From Caloranaerobacter ferrireducens (GTDB taxonomy: Bacteria; Bacillota; Clostridia; Tissierellales; Thermohalobacteraceae): a stretch of DNA of 35,603 bases. The notes beneath the pieces are model-generated. The model worked only from the letters and a program-made list of their open reading frames with translations. It was not told the origin of the DNA and searched no databases. The DNA lies in assembly GCF_001730685.1 (NCBI RefSeq), contig NZ_MDJR01000011.1, positions 1-35,603 of the forward strand, read 5' to 3'. Below, one piece after another: positions 25,484 through 33,622 of this stretch. Each line of letters starts with the position of its first letter. Positions within the stretch are counted from its first letter, which is position 1. The position numbers and the translations under genes are program-made.

Positions 25484-25690
25484 TTAATATTTAGTTATAT
25501 CTTCAATACGATTCACAGCTCTATTTTGTTCTTCAAAACCTGCCCATCCAAAAGTTGTTGCCATCCACTCACCATAAGCAGTTTTATCTACAAGCATTGA
25601 TTCTATTTCATCATCTTTTTTATATATATCTATTTTTCTCTGATACTCTAAACCTGATCTATTTTTATTATAATCTCTATTTGTACTCAT
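25484..25690 (-). CDS. Small hypothetical protein (68 residues)
   Basis: The ATG at 25690 follows the stop codon of the upstream gene directly, with AGGAG five bases upstream, so translation is coupled. The peptide is charged and polar, with no signal or transmembrane segment, and has aromatic residues in the second half (YGEWMATTFGWAGFEEQN). I do not recognise a family. It lies next to element A at its 3' end (25475), and no terminator of its own is seen apart from that element. Confidence 0.65.
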   Translation of the reverse strand: MSTNRDYNKNRSGLEYQRKIDIYKKDDEIESMLVDKTAYGEWMATTFGWAGFEEQNRAVNRIEDITKY

Positions 25691-25933
25691 CTAATCTCCT
25701 TTCTTTCTGTGAGCTATTAATTTATATTTCTTTCCCATATGATCCCCTTTTGGTAAAACCTCAAAACCATTATTTTCTAAAGCTTCTCTTATAAATCTTG
25801 ACTGCGCTGCATCATTACTATCCATAGTTATTACTAATTCATCATTTTCATCAATTTTACCAATAGTATTTAGTAGTTTAGTAATACTATTTAAACCTAG
25901 CTCTCTATCAAAATTTATATAATAATCAGCCAA
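25691..25933 (-). CDS. Small hypothetical protein, possible TusA-like fold (80 residues)
   Basis: The start is taken as TTG at 25933, six bases after AGGAGG; an in-frame TTG 18 bases upstream lies before the ribosome-binding site. A pattern of strand-helix-strand can be read: ITKLLNTIGKIDENDELVITMD, then the helix QSRFIREALENNGFEVLP, then KKYKLIAHRKK. This resembles the small TusA/SirA fold, but the catalytic cysteine of TusA is absent, so the fold is only a suggestion. It forms a two-gene unit with the 68-residue protein. Function unknown. Confidence 0.65.
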   Translation of the reverse strand: MADYYINFDRELGLNSITKLLNTIGKIDENDELVITMDSNDAAQSRFIREALENNGFEVLPKGDHMGKKYKLIAHRKKGD

Positions 25934-26058
25934 ATTGTATCCTCCTACCAATAAAATTAATTGAATAACTTTTAAACAGATATTAAACTACTTATTAAAA
26001 ACTAATTTATATTAATATTTTTTGTATAGAAAAATCATTTATACTACAATATATTTAG

Positions 26059-26087
26059 AAAAAACACCCGCATTATGCGGGTGTTTT
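26059..26087 (-). terminator. Terminator of the EF-G-like gene
   Basis: AAAACACCCGCA (26061-26072) and TGCGGGTGTTTT (26076-26087) form a 12-bp stem with a 3-nt loop, followed by a T-tract on the minus strand (26059-26064), 31 bp after the stop codon. Confidence 0.95.
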
Positions 26088-26118
26088 AAATTTTTTCTAT
26101 AATATCCATTTTTTTGTT

Positions 26119-28194
26119 TTATTCTTGTGAAGCTTTAGCTTCTTCAATAATTTTTTCACTTAGATGAGGTGGTACTTCTTCGTATCTTGCAAATTCCATT
26201 CTAAAGCTAGCTCTCGCTTGAGTCATTGATTTTAAATCTATTGCATATTTAAACATTTCTGCCTGCGGAACTTCGGCTATTACTAATTGACTACCATCTT
26301 TTTGTGGTTCCATACCTAAAATTCTACCTCTTCTTTTATTAAGATCTCCCATAATATCTCCCATATATTCTTCTGGTACAAGTACTTCAACTCTCATAAT
26401 TGGTTCCAATAAAACCGGATTAGCTGCTTGCATACCCTTTTTGAATGCTATCGCTGTAGCCATTTTGAAAGCCATCTCTGATGAATCGACAGTATGATAA
26501 GAACCGTCATAAAGTGTTGCTTTAATGTTAACTACAGGATAACCAGCTAAAACACCAGACTCAATACATTCTTTAAGTCCTTTTTCAACTGCTGGTATAT
26601 ATTGCTTTGGTACAGCACCTCCGAAAATCTCTTCATTAAATTCAAATTCTTCTTGACTTGGTTCAAATCTGATAAAAACATGACCATATTGACCGTGACC
26701 ACCAGTTTGTTTTTTATGCTTACCTTCAGCTTCAGCTCTTCCTTTTATAGTCTCTCTGTATGGAACCTTTGGATCTTTTAGTTCAACTTCAACGCCAAAT
26801 TTATCTTTAAGCTTATTTATTATAACACTTAGATGCATATCTCCTTGACCGCCTAGAAGTGTCTGCTTAGTTTCTTTATTGTAAAAAACTTTGAAAGTAG
26901 GATCCTCTTCAGTCAATCTATGCAAACCAGAACCCATCTTATCTTCATCGCCTTGTGACTTAGGCTCCACAGCTAAGAATAATAAAGGTTCAGGAAACTC
27001 TATACCTGGATACTTTATAGGGCTGTCTTTACTGCATAGTGTATCGCCTGTATAAGTATTATTTAGCTTAGCAACTGCACCAATATCTCCTGCTACTAGT
27101 TTATTTACTTCTATTTGCTCTTTACCTCTCAATATAAATATATTACCCATTTTGAATTTAGTATCTTGTGTTGTATTAAGTACTTCATCATCTTTATGAA
27201 TTTCTCCAGATAAAACTTTAAATAGTGAAATTTTTCCAACATAAGGGTCTGCAATTGTTTTAAATACTAATGCTGAGAATGGTTCGTTACTGTCTAATTT
27301 CCTTTCGATTGTCTCTCCAGTATTAGGATTAATGCCTGTATTTATCTCAACGTCATTAGGTGACGGTAAGTAATCCCATATCATATCCATTAAAGTCTGT
27401 ACACCTATATTTTTTGTAGCTGAACCACATAAAACAGGTATCAAATCTCCATTTAAAACTCCAGTTCTTAGTCCTTTATGTATTTCCTCATCAGTAAACT
27501 CTTCACCTTCAAAATATTTTTCTAATAGCGCCTCGTCACTTTCAGCTACTGACTCAATTAACATTTCTCTTAGAGGCTGTATTTTATCTTCAAGCCCCTC
27601 AGGAACATCCACATCAAAGCATTTTATTTCATTTTCATCATATTTTCTAGCTTTCATATCAACTATATTTATAAGACCTTTAAAGTCTTCCTTTTCTCCT
27701 AAAGGTACTTCAAAAGGTACAACTGCTTTACCAAATTTCTCTCTCAATTGATTAATTACCTTATCAAAATTAGCATTTTCCTTATCCATCTTATTAATAA
27801 ATATAAAAGCAGGTTTCTTAGCTTCTCTAATATATTTCCATGCCTTTTCTGTTCCGACCTCAATACCTGATGATGCATCAACTAATATAACTGCGCCGCC
27901 AGCAACAGCTAAAGCACTTTTAACTTCCCCAACAAAATCAAAATATCCCGGAGTATCTAGTACATTTAATTTGTGTCCTTTCCATTCTATAGGTATTAAA
28001 GATGTGTTAATAGAAATTTGTCTATCTTTCTCTTCTTTGTCAAAGTCAGATACAGTACTACCATCTTCTACACGTCCTATTCTCTTAATAACCCCTGTTG
28101 TAAAAAGCATTGCTTCAGTTAAAGTTGTTTTTCCACTCCCTCCGTGTCCTAGTAAAGCAATATTTCTGATTTTATCGGTCCCATACACATTCAT
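26119..28194 (-). CDS. Elongation factor G-like protein (EF-G paralogue)
   Basis: 691 residues with EF-G domain order: a GTPase domain, domain II, and the C-terminal domains III-V (GYPVVNIKATLYDGSYHTVDSSEMAFKMA). The P-loop is GHGGSGKT (16-23) rather than the canonical GHIDAGKT of EF-G. The G3 motif reads DTPGY (80-84) instead of DTPGH, and NKMD is intact (134-137). These are traits of the EF-G-2-like subfamily found beside a separate fusA. The exact role is unclear; related proteins may aid translocation or ribosome recycling. The start ATG has GAGGGGG about 10 bases upstream. Transcribed alone, with a strong terminator. Confidence 0.9.
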   Translation of the reverse strand: MNVYGTDKIRNIALLGHGGSGKTTLTEAMLFTTGVIKRIGRVEDGSTVSDFDKEEKDRQISINTSLIPIEWKGHKLNVLDTPGYFDFVGEVKSALAVAGGAVILVDASSGIEVGTEKAWKYIREAKKPAFIFINKMDKENANFDKVINQLREKFGKAVVPFEVPLGEKEDFKGLINIVDMKARKYDENEIKCFDVDVPEGLEDKIQPLREMLIESVAESDEALLEKYFEGEEFTDEEIHKGLRTGVLNGDLIPVLCGSATKNIGVQTLMDMIWDYLPSPNDVEINTGINPNTGETIERKLDSNEPFSALVFKTIADPYVGKISLFKVLSGEIHKDDEVLNTTQDTKFKMGNIFILRGKEQIEVNKLVAGDIGAVAKLNNTYTGDTLCSKDSPIKYPGIEFPEPLLFLAVEPKSQGDEDKMGSGLHRLTEEDPTFKVFYNKETKQTLLGGQGDMHLSVIINKLKDKFGVEVELKDPKVPYRETIKGRAEAEGKHKKQTGGHGQYGHVFIRFEPSQEEFEFNEEIFGGAVPKQYIPAVEKGLKECIESGVLAGYPVVNIKATLYDGSYHTVDSSEMAFKMATAIAFKKGMQAANPVLLEPIMRVEVLVPEEYMGDIMGDLNKRRGRILGMEPQKDGSQLVIAEVPQAEMFKYAIDLKSMTQARASFRMEFARYEEVPPHLSEKIIEEAKASQE

Positions 28195-28392
28195 AACGCA
28201 TTTTCCCCCTCAAATTTCTGTTTTTTTAATTTTCTGATTATTAATAATATTCTACGATATACAACAAAATCCTTTTTAATCATTAATTTTTTTATAATTT
28301 CCGTTTATGAATATAGGCAAAAACCACCTTATAATTATTTAATCGAAGGTTTTGTTCTATTAAAAATATGTCCAATAATATTATTTCTATTC

Positions 28393-28535
28393 CAAATTTT
28401 TTATAATCCATAGAAAATTATATTCCTTATTAATTTATAGATAATATTAAATATAATTTTCGTAATGGATTTCAATAAAATCTACATTGTAATTGTTTTT
28501 AAATCAAAGATTTTGTTCTAATTCATAGGAAATTG
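28393..28535. repeat. Partial inverted copy (D) of the element's hairpins 1-2
   Basis: Read on the minus strand this matches element A hairpins 1 and 2 in order. AATCCAT (28405-28411)/ATGGATT (28465-28471) and GAAAATTATAT (28413-28423)/ATATAATTTTC (28451-28461) are the same hairpin as 25170-25237, and 28474-28483 with 28508-28517 match hairpin 1. It lies in the 445-bp gap between the EF-G-like gene and hisC, upstream of the hisC promoter. The rest of the gap is AT-rich with a few more AAGATTTTGTT-like words and no gene. Confidence 0.65.
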
Positions 28536-28585
28536 CATAAAATTTTTTGATTAATTTTAATATTAAAGATTTTGCTTACCTTATA

Positions 28586-28594
28586 TGTTATAAT
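28586..28594 (+). promoter_or_regulatory. Extended -10 promoter of hisC
   Basis: TGTTATAAT matches the extended -10 form, 45 bp upstream of the hisC start. No convincing -35 is seen. Confidence 0.5.
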
Positions 28595-28639
28595 TGAAAT
28601 TGATAGAATTTTAAATATTTTTCAGGGAGGGTGTAATAA

Positions 28640-29716
28640 ATGACTTTAACTTTTAGAGATGAACTAAAAGATTTACAGGCATACAAACCAGGGAAGCCTA
28701 TTGAAGATGTAAAAAGAGAATACGGTCTAGAAAAAGTAGTTAAATTAGCATCTAACGAAAATCCACTAGGATGTTCTCCTAAAGCAATAGAAGCTGTTAA
28801 AAAAGCGGCTGAAAATTTAGCTCTATATCCAGATGGAAATGCTACTTTATTGAAAGAAGCACTTGCAGAAAAAACAGGACTTAAAACAACTCAAATTTTA
28901 CCAAGCAGTGGTTCAGATGAAATGGTTGATATTATTGCAAAAACTTTTATAAATAAAGATGATGAAGTTATAATGGCTGACTTGACTTTCCCTAGATACA
29001 TAACTACAACTAAAATGATGGGTGGAAAGCCTGTAATAGTACCTCTTAAAGATTGGACTTATGATTTAGAAGGTATGAAAAAAGCAATAACTAATAAAAC
29101 AAAGTTAATTTGGTTATGTAATCCAAATAATCCTACAGGAACAATGTTTACTGAAGAAAAGTTACTTGATTTTCTAAAAAATGTACCTAGTAATGTAGTT
29201 GTAGTATATGATGAAGCATACAATGAGTATGTAACAAGAGATGATTATCCAAAAAATAGTATTAAATTACTTGAAGATTACCCTAATTTAATTATTTTGA
29301 GAACGTTTTCAAAAATATATGGATTGGCTGCACTAAGAATTGGATACGCTCTTGCTAGTGAAGAAATAATCCATAACATGAATAAGATCAGAGGACCGTT
29401 TAATGTAAACAAATTAGCTCAAGTTGCTGCATTAGCGGCTCTTGAAGATGAAGATTTTATCAAAAAAACCTATGAATTAAATAAACAAGGAAAAGAATAT
29501 CTATATAAAGAATTTGAAAACTTAGGATTAGAATATGCTCCATCTGAAACAAATCATATCTTTGTTAATGTTAAGCGTGATGCTAATGAGGTTTTCATAG
29601 AACTTCAAAAGAGAGGCATGATAATTAGACCTATTAAAGATACATGGGTAAGAATAACTATCGGTACTCCTGAGCAAAATGAGTTATTAATAAAACTTTT
29701 AAAAGAAGTTATATAA
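28640..29716 (+). CDS. hisC: Histidinol-phosphate aminotransferase
   Basis: 358 residues, a class I/II PLP aminotransferase of HisC type. Visible are NPNNPTGT (161-168), YDEAY (190-194) and the PLP lysine K225 in RTFSKIYGLA, plus the C-terminal arginine segment (RIGYALAS, VRITIGT). It transaminates histidinol phosphate; stand-alone HisC proteins often also take aromatic amino acid precursors. There is no other his gene in the window, so the substrate is not fixed by context. GGGAGG lies about nine bases before the ATG, and a 17-bp terminator follows the stop. Confidence 0.9.
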   Translation: MTLTFRDELKDLQAYKPGKPIEDVKREYGLEKVVKLASNENPLGCSPKAIEAVKKAAENLALYPDGNATLLKEALAEKTGLKTTQILPSSGSDEMVDIIAKTFINKDDEVIMADLTFPRYITTTKMMGGKPVIVPLKDWTYDLEGMKKAITNKTKLIWLCNPNNPTGTMFTEEKLLDFLKNVPSNVVVVYDEAYNEYVTRDDYPKNSIKLLEDYPNLIILRTFSKIYGLAALRIGYALASEEIIHNMNKIRGPFNVNKLAQVAALAALEDEDFIKKTYELNKQGKEYLYKEFENLGLEYAPSETNHIFVNVKRDANEVFIELQKRGMIIRPIKDTWVRITIGTPEQNELLIKLLKEVI

Positions 29717-29753
29717 ACTTAAGCCATTACCTTATTGGTAATGGCTTAAGTTT
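29715..29753 (+). terminator. Terminator of hisC
   Basis: AAACTTAAGCCATTACC (29715-29731) pairs with GGTAATGGCTTAAGTTT (29737-29753), a perfect 17-bp stem with a 5-nt loop, overlapping the end of the gene and followed by TGTTGTT. Confidence 0.92.
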
Positions 29754-29767
29754 GTTGTTAAAGTAAA

Positions 29768-29845
29768 TTGTTTATGAAACTAATGCTTATACGAAAAAAA
29801 CAAATTCTTTCAAGCATTCGTTTAATATTTAGAAATTAGTTTGCC
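29768..29845. repeat. Partial copy (C) of the dispersed element, opposite orientation
   Basis: AAATTCTTTCAAGCATTC (29802-29819) is an exact 18-bp reverse-complement match to element A (25246-25263). AATGCTT (29782-29788) and AAGCATT (29812-29818) form a hairpin around it. The flank TTTATGAAAC (29771-29780) recalls the TTTCATAAA arm of copy B. It sits in the gap between the hisC terminator and the phosphotransferase gene. Confidence 0.6.
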
Positions 29846-29898
29846 AACAAAACATAAAGTTTAAACCCTACTATATATTAACTGTTGTACATATTATA

Positions 29899-29925
29899 AC
29901 AGTCCACATGCTTTTTGTGGACTGT
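29899..29925 (-). terminator. Terminator of the phosphotransferase gene
   Basis: ACAGTCCACA (29899-29908) and TGTGGACTGT (29916-29925) form a 10-bp stem with a 7-nt loop, 26 bp after the stop codon, followed by weak T-rich sequence on the minus strand. Confidence 0.7.
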
Positions 29926-29951
29926 CTTGAAATATCATGTTAGTAAAAGTC

Positions 29952-30878
29952 TTATATCCCTAAATCTGTAAATTCATCTATATATTCTAACATTTGTTTT
30001 CCTAACTTAATAACTCTATCATCTTTGTTCTCTAATCCCCATACCAAGTCAGCTAACCCCATCTTTATACAGGTTATTTTAATTTGGAGTTTCATATCTT
30101 TAATATCATTTAACCCATATCCTCTAAAAAATGCTTCTTTTCCCTTAGGTGATTGTGGAAAGTAACGTTCAAAAAGTATTGTGAAATTATCTGCTGGTAT
30201 TCCCCAAAGCATATTTTCAAAATCTATCATTCCAATGAATTCTCCATGCTTATTAATCAACCAATTGTTAGGAGTCGAATCCCAACTAATAGGAACAGGA
30301 TGAGTACTTTTAAATATATCTACATTTTCAATTGCCCACTCTGCTAAAAAAGACTCCTTAGAGTTAAAGCAATTTAGTTTTTTACCTTTTTCATATAAAT
30401 CTATAAGTGATTTTTTTATATAGTAAACAGGGTCAGTATGATGAAATATCTCAATTGGGTTCCCATTGCAGTCTGGTCTTCCAAAATAGGTACCTTTAAA
30501 TTTTGTATGTAATAGTTTAGTAAGTTCCCCAGCTTTATAATATGCCTCTTCTTCCTGTTTTCGAGACAGATTTGCTTCCCTCATTGTTACACCATCTAAA
30601 GATGTTATCAAAATTCCTTGCCAATCGTCTCCTTCAAAGCTTTCAATCAATTCTGGAGCATAGGGTAAAATCTCTGAAATCCAATTTCTATAAGCAAAAA
30701 CTTCTGGATGCCATCTACTTTTCCTTGAATGAGTTTTTACATAATAACATCTTTGATTCAATAAGCTTCTAATTTTCCATACACCTGTTCTTTTACTTCC
30801 TTCTCTGTGATTTATTAAAATTTCATATTCCCCAATATTCTTTATAATTCTTTTATGTAATTCATTAGGTTGTATCAA
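29952..30878 (-). CDS. Phosphotransferase of the aminoglycoside phosphotransferase (APH) family
   Basis: 308 residues with a kinase-like fold. In the catalytic loop ISWDSTPNNWLIN, D200 and N205 occupy the Brenner motif positions (HxDxxxxN), but the usual histidine is S198. IDFENM supplies the metal-binding Asp (D219). The N-terminal part has a basic nucleotide-binding stretch (CYYVKTHSRKSRWHPEVFAYRNW). Such enzymes phosphorylate aminoglycosides, choline, homoserine or other small alcohols; the substrate cannot be told. The start is TTG at 30878 with GGGGG nine bases upstream. It has its own terminator and no operon partner. Confidence 0.8.
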   Translation of the reverse strand: MIQPNELHKRIIKNIGEYEILINHREGSKRTGVWKIRSLLNQRCYYVKTHSRKSRWHPEVFAYRNWISEILPYAPELIESFEGDDWQGILITSLDGVTMREANLSRKQEEEAYYKAGELTKLLHTKFKGTYFGRPDCNGNPIEIFHHTDPVYYIKKSLIDLYEKGKKLNCFNSKESFLAEWAIENVDIFKSTHPVPISWDSTPNNWLINKHGEFIGMIDFENMLWGIPADNFTILFERYFPQSPKGKEAFFRGYGLNDIKDMKLQIKITCIKMGLADLVWGLENKDDRVIKLGKQMLEYIDEFTDLGI

Positions 30879-31020
30879 CTTTATTATCCCCCTTTATAAC
30901 ATTCCATTTATAGTCATTAATTCATTAGATATATCAGCTTGTATCATAGTACGTTCATGTTACGTTAGTAGCTTTATCCCCTAATAATATTTCCAACATT
31001 AATAAACTACTTATTAACTA

Positions 31021-31073
31021 AATAAGCCATCTAGGATTGTAAATTGATTTCTATGTTCCCTAGATGGCTTATT
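31021..31073. repeat. 15-bp inverted repeat downstream of nrdJ
   Basis: AATAAGCCATCTAGG (31021-31035) and CCTAGATGGCTTATT (31059-31073) are perfectly complementary around a 23-nt loop. It lies 106 bp beyond the nrdJ stop, in the 300-bp gap before the phosphotransferase gene. In the minus direction no long T-tract follows, so it could be a transcript end, a mobile-element relic or a folded 3' UTR. No gene is seen in the gap. Confidence 0.7.
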
Positions 31074-31178
31074 AGCTATTTAGTATTAAAAATTCATTAT
31101 TAAAATTGGTGATATTAATACCTATTATAATATTTAACTGTTATAAATATTTCTTCCCAACTTTATTTTACTAATACA

Positions 31179-33497
31179 TTAACCACATTTAGAATATCCG
31201 CAACTTCTGCAAACCATACATCCACCTTCATGTTCTACTTTACTTCCACATTCAGGACACTTGCTGCTATTATCCTCAAAGCTAGCTGATATTTCTCCCA
31301 TTGCAGAATTTATCTTTTGTGAATTAGTATATATTGGTTCATCTATTTTTTTAACTTCTTGCTCTATTTCCAAGGCAATATCGTTTACTGCCTGATCTTC
31401 AACTTCAACATAAGTACTCATTACCCTTTCTAATGCCTTACCTATAGCATCAGGACATGAAAGCACTTTAATATCTTTATTTGTAGCTCTTTGTCTTAAC
31501 GTTGAATGACATCTTATTCCCTTTAATTGCTCAATAATTGATTTTACATCTAAACCTGATCTTAATGCTATAGATATAAGTCTACTTGTTGCTTCACTTT
31601 GACTTGGACATCCTCCTGCTCTTCCAAGATTAGTGAAGACTTCACAAATACCTTTATCATCATAATTAACTGTAATGTATAAATTACCGCATCCTATTCT
31701 TACCTTTTCAGTAATACCTTTTGTAATTTCAGGTCTCATTCTAGGTTTTATTTTTACTTCTTTTTGTTCTTTTTTATTTTCGTCTTTGTCTTTTGCAGTA
31801 CTTAGAACTTGATTAGCTCTACTTCCATCTCTATATATTGTTACACCCTTGCACCCTAATTTATATGCTAAAGTATATACTTCTTTTACATCTTCTTGTG
31901 TTGCCTCATTTTTAAAGTTAACTGTTTTAGAAACTGCATTATCTACATGCTCTTGGAAAGCAGCCTGCATTTTAACATGCCATAATGGTGATATATCATG
32001 AGCAGTTACAAAAACCTTCTTTATATCTTCAGGTATTTCATCTATATGAGCTAAAGAACCTTCCTCAGCTATTCTTTCCATAAGTTCTTCAGAATAGAAA
32101 CCTCTCTCTTTTGCAATCTTTTTAAATAAAGGATGTACTTCTATTAACTTATCATTATCCATTACATTTCTAATATAGGATACAGCAAATAAAGGTTCAA
32201 TTCCACTGCTAGCACCTGCAATAATACTTATAGTTCCAGTAGGAGCTATAGTAGTTCTTGTAGCATTCCTAATTTTTATGCCTTTTTCTATATAAATACT
32301 TTTATCATATGCAGGAAAAACCCCTCTTAATTCAGCTAATTCAATAGATTTTTTAGTAGCTCTTTCGTTAATAAATTTCATTAAGTTATCAGCTAAATCT
32401 ACAGCTTCTTGTGAATTGTAAGGAATCCCCAAATAAATTAAAAGGTCTGCAAATCCCATTACTCCTAATCCAATTTTTCTAGTACTCTTAGTCATTTCTT
32501 CTATTTCTGGTAATGGATATCTGTTAACATCTATAACATTATCTAAAAAATGAACAGCCTTATCTACTATATTACCTAATTTCTCATAATCAATTTCATA
32601 TCCATTTGGTCCTTCTTTAATCATTTTAGATAAGTTAATAGAACCTAAATTACACGATTCATAAGGAAGTAATGGCTGCTCGCCACACGGATTTGTACTT
32701 TCAATTTCACCTAAACCAGGAGTTGGATTAAATTTATTTAATCTATCTAAGAAAACTATTCCTGGTTCTCCGTTAGTCCATGCCATCTCAACTATTTTAT
32801 TGAAAACATCTCTAGCATTAAGTTTACCTTTAACAGTTTTAGTATTAGGATCTATAAGCTCATAATCTTCTCCTTTTTCAACTGCTTCCATAAATTTTTC
32901 TGTTATACCTACACTAATATTAAAATTAGTAATTTCATTATTATCCTTTTTACATTCTATAAATTCCAATATATCAGGGTGGTCTACTCTAAGAATACCC
33001 ATATTCGCTCCTCTTCTTGTCCCACCCTGCTTAACTGCTTCTGTAGCTGAATTAAAAACTTTCATAAAGCTAACAGGTCCTGATGCAACTCCACCTGTTG
33101 ATTTAACAGTAGAACCTCTTGCTCTCAATCTTGAAAAACTAAAACCTGTTCCTCCACCAGATTTATGTATTAAAGCTGCATTTTTAATAGCATCAAAAAT
33201 CCCTTCCATTGAATCTTCTACAGGTAAAACAAAACATGCAGAAAGCTGTCCTAACTCTTTTCCTGCATTCATTAGTGTTGGTGAATTAGGTAAAAATTCA
33301 AGATTTACCATCATATCATAAAATTCTTTTTCTATCTTATGTACATTACTATCTTTATTATATAATAAATCAGCCTTTGCAATATGATGTGCTACCCTTT
33401 TAAACATCTCATCTGGGGTTTCAATAACATTACCTTCTGAATCTTTAGTAAGGTATCTTTTCTCAAGTACTTTCAAAGCATTATCTGTAAGATTCAT
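31179..33497 (-). CDS. nrdJ: Adenosylcobalamin-dependent ribonucleotide reductase (class II, NrdJ)
   Basis: 772 residues, typical of B12-dependent reductases. Active-site cysteines lie at C88 (LSACFVLP), C271 with E273 (NPCGEQ) and C282 ([10 protein letters not shown]), matching the NrdA-type Cys/Glu set. [17 protein letters not shown] lines the site, and the C-terminal tail has the zinc-type CPEC...CMVCRSC cysteines with SKCG. NrdJ uses a cobalamin radical instead of an oxygen-dependent tyrosyl radical, so it works with or without oxygen. The ATG follows GGAGGTG. Two NrdR-like boxes overlap its promoter. It is not next to a second subunit, as expected for class II. Confidence 0.96.
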   Translation of the reverse strand: MNLTDNALKVLEKRYLTKDSEGNVIETPDEMFKRVAHHIAKADLLYNKDSNVHKIEKEFYDMMVNLEFLPNSPTLMNAGKELGQLSACFVLPVEDSMEGIFDAIKNAALIHKSGGGTGFSFSRLRARGSTVKSTGGVASGPVSFMKVFNSATEAVKQGGTRRGANMGILRVDHPDILEFIECKKDNNEITNFNISVGITEKFMEAVEKGEDYELIDPNTKTVKGKLNARDVFNKIVEMAWTNGEPGIVFLDRLNKFNPTPGLGEIESTNPCGEQPLLPYESCNLGSINLSKMIKEGPNGYEIDYEKLGNIVDKAVHFLDNVIDVNRYPLPEIEEMTKSTRKIGLGVMGFADLLIYLGIPYNSQEAVDLADNLMKFINERATKKSIELAELRGVFPAYDKSIYIEKGIKIRNATRTTIAPTGTISIIAGASSGIEPLFAVSYIRNVMDNDKLIEVHPLFKKIAKERGFYSEELMERIAEEGSLAHIDEIPEDIKKVFVTAHDISPLWHVKMQAAFQEHVDNAVSKTVNFKNEATQEDVKEVYTLAYKLGCKGVTIYRDGSRANQVLSTAKDKDENKKEQKEVKIKPRMRPEITKGITEKVRIGCGNLYITVNYDDKGICEVFTNLGRAGGCPSQSEATSRLISIALRSGLDVKSIIEQLKGIRCHSTLRQRATNKDIKVLSCPDAIGKALERVMSTYVEVEDQAVNDIALEIEQEVKKIDEPIYTNSQKINSAMGEISASFEDNSSKCPECGSKVEHEGGCMVCRSCGYSKCG

Positions 33498-33510
33498 TAA
33501 AGCACCTCCG

Positions 33511-33524
33511 TACTATATATAGTA
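33511..33524 (-). promoter_or_regulatory. NrdR box 1
   Basis: TACTATATATAGTA is a perfect palindrome whose core CTATATATAG fits the NrdR consensus (CwATATATwG). It lies 14 bp upstream of the nrdJ start, downstream of the -10. Confidence 0.8.
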
Positions 33525-33539
33525 TATATTATATATTTA

Positions 33540-33555
33540 CTACAATATATTGTAG
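33540..33555 (-). promoter_or_regulatory. NrdR box 2 overlapping the -10
   Basis: CTACAATATATTGTAG is a perfect 16-bp palindrome; its core CAATATATTG also fits the NrdR consensus. Its centre is 30 bp, about three DNA turns, from that of box 1, the paired arrangement expected for NrdR. The minus-strand -10 TACAAT (33549-33554) lies in it. Confidence 0.85.
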
Positions 33556-33577
33556 CACTATATAATTCTTGTGTAAA
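33549..33577 (-). promoter_or_regulatory. Promoter of nrdJ
   Basis: TTTACA (33572-33577), 17-bp spacer, TACAAT (33549-33554) on the minus strand. NrdR bound at box 2 would block the -10. Confidence 0.75.
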
Positions 33578-33599
33578 GTAAATATTTATTTCACAAAGA

Positions 33600-33622
33600 A
33601 AGGCTAGAGCTACTCTAGCCTT
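33600..33622 (-). terminator. Terminator of the DUF4015 gene
   Basis: AAGGCTAGAG (33600-33609) and CTCTAGCCTT (33613-33622) form a 10-bp stem with a 3-nt loop directly after the stop codon, followed by TCTTTG on the minus strand. Confidence 0.88.

Noticed and set aside
25555-25794. Plus-strand 79-codon frame across the two small genes
   Set aside because: Overlaps two minus-strand genes with good ribosome-binding sites and coupled start; its own start has none.
28640-29716. Part of a his operon
   Set aside because: No other histidine gene lies nearby and a 17-bp terminator follows at once.
30951-30965. ACGTTCATGTTACGT as a repressor operator for the phosphotransferase gene
   Set aside because: The palindrome is short and imperfect, and no matching promoter spacing was found.
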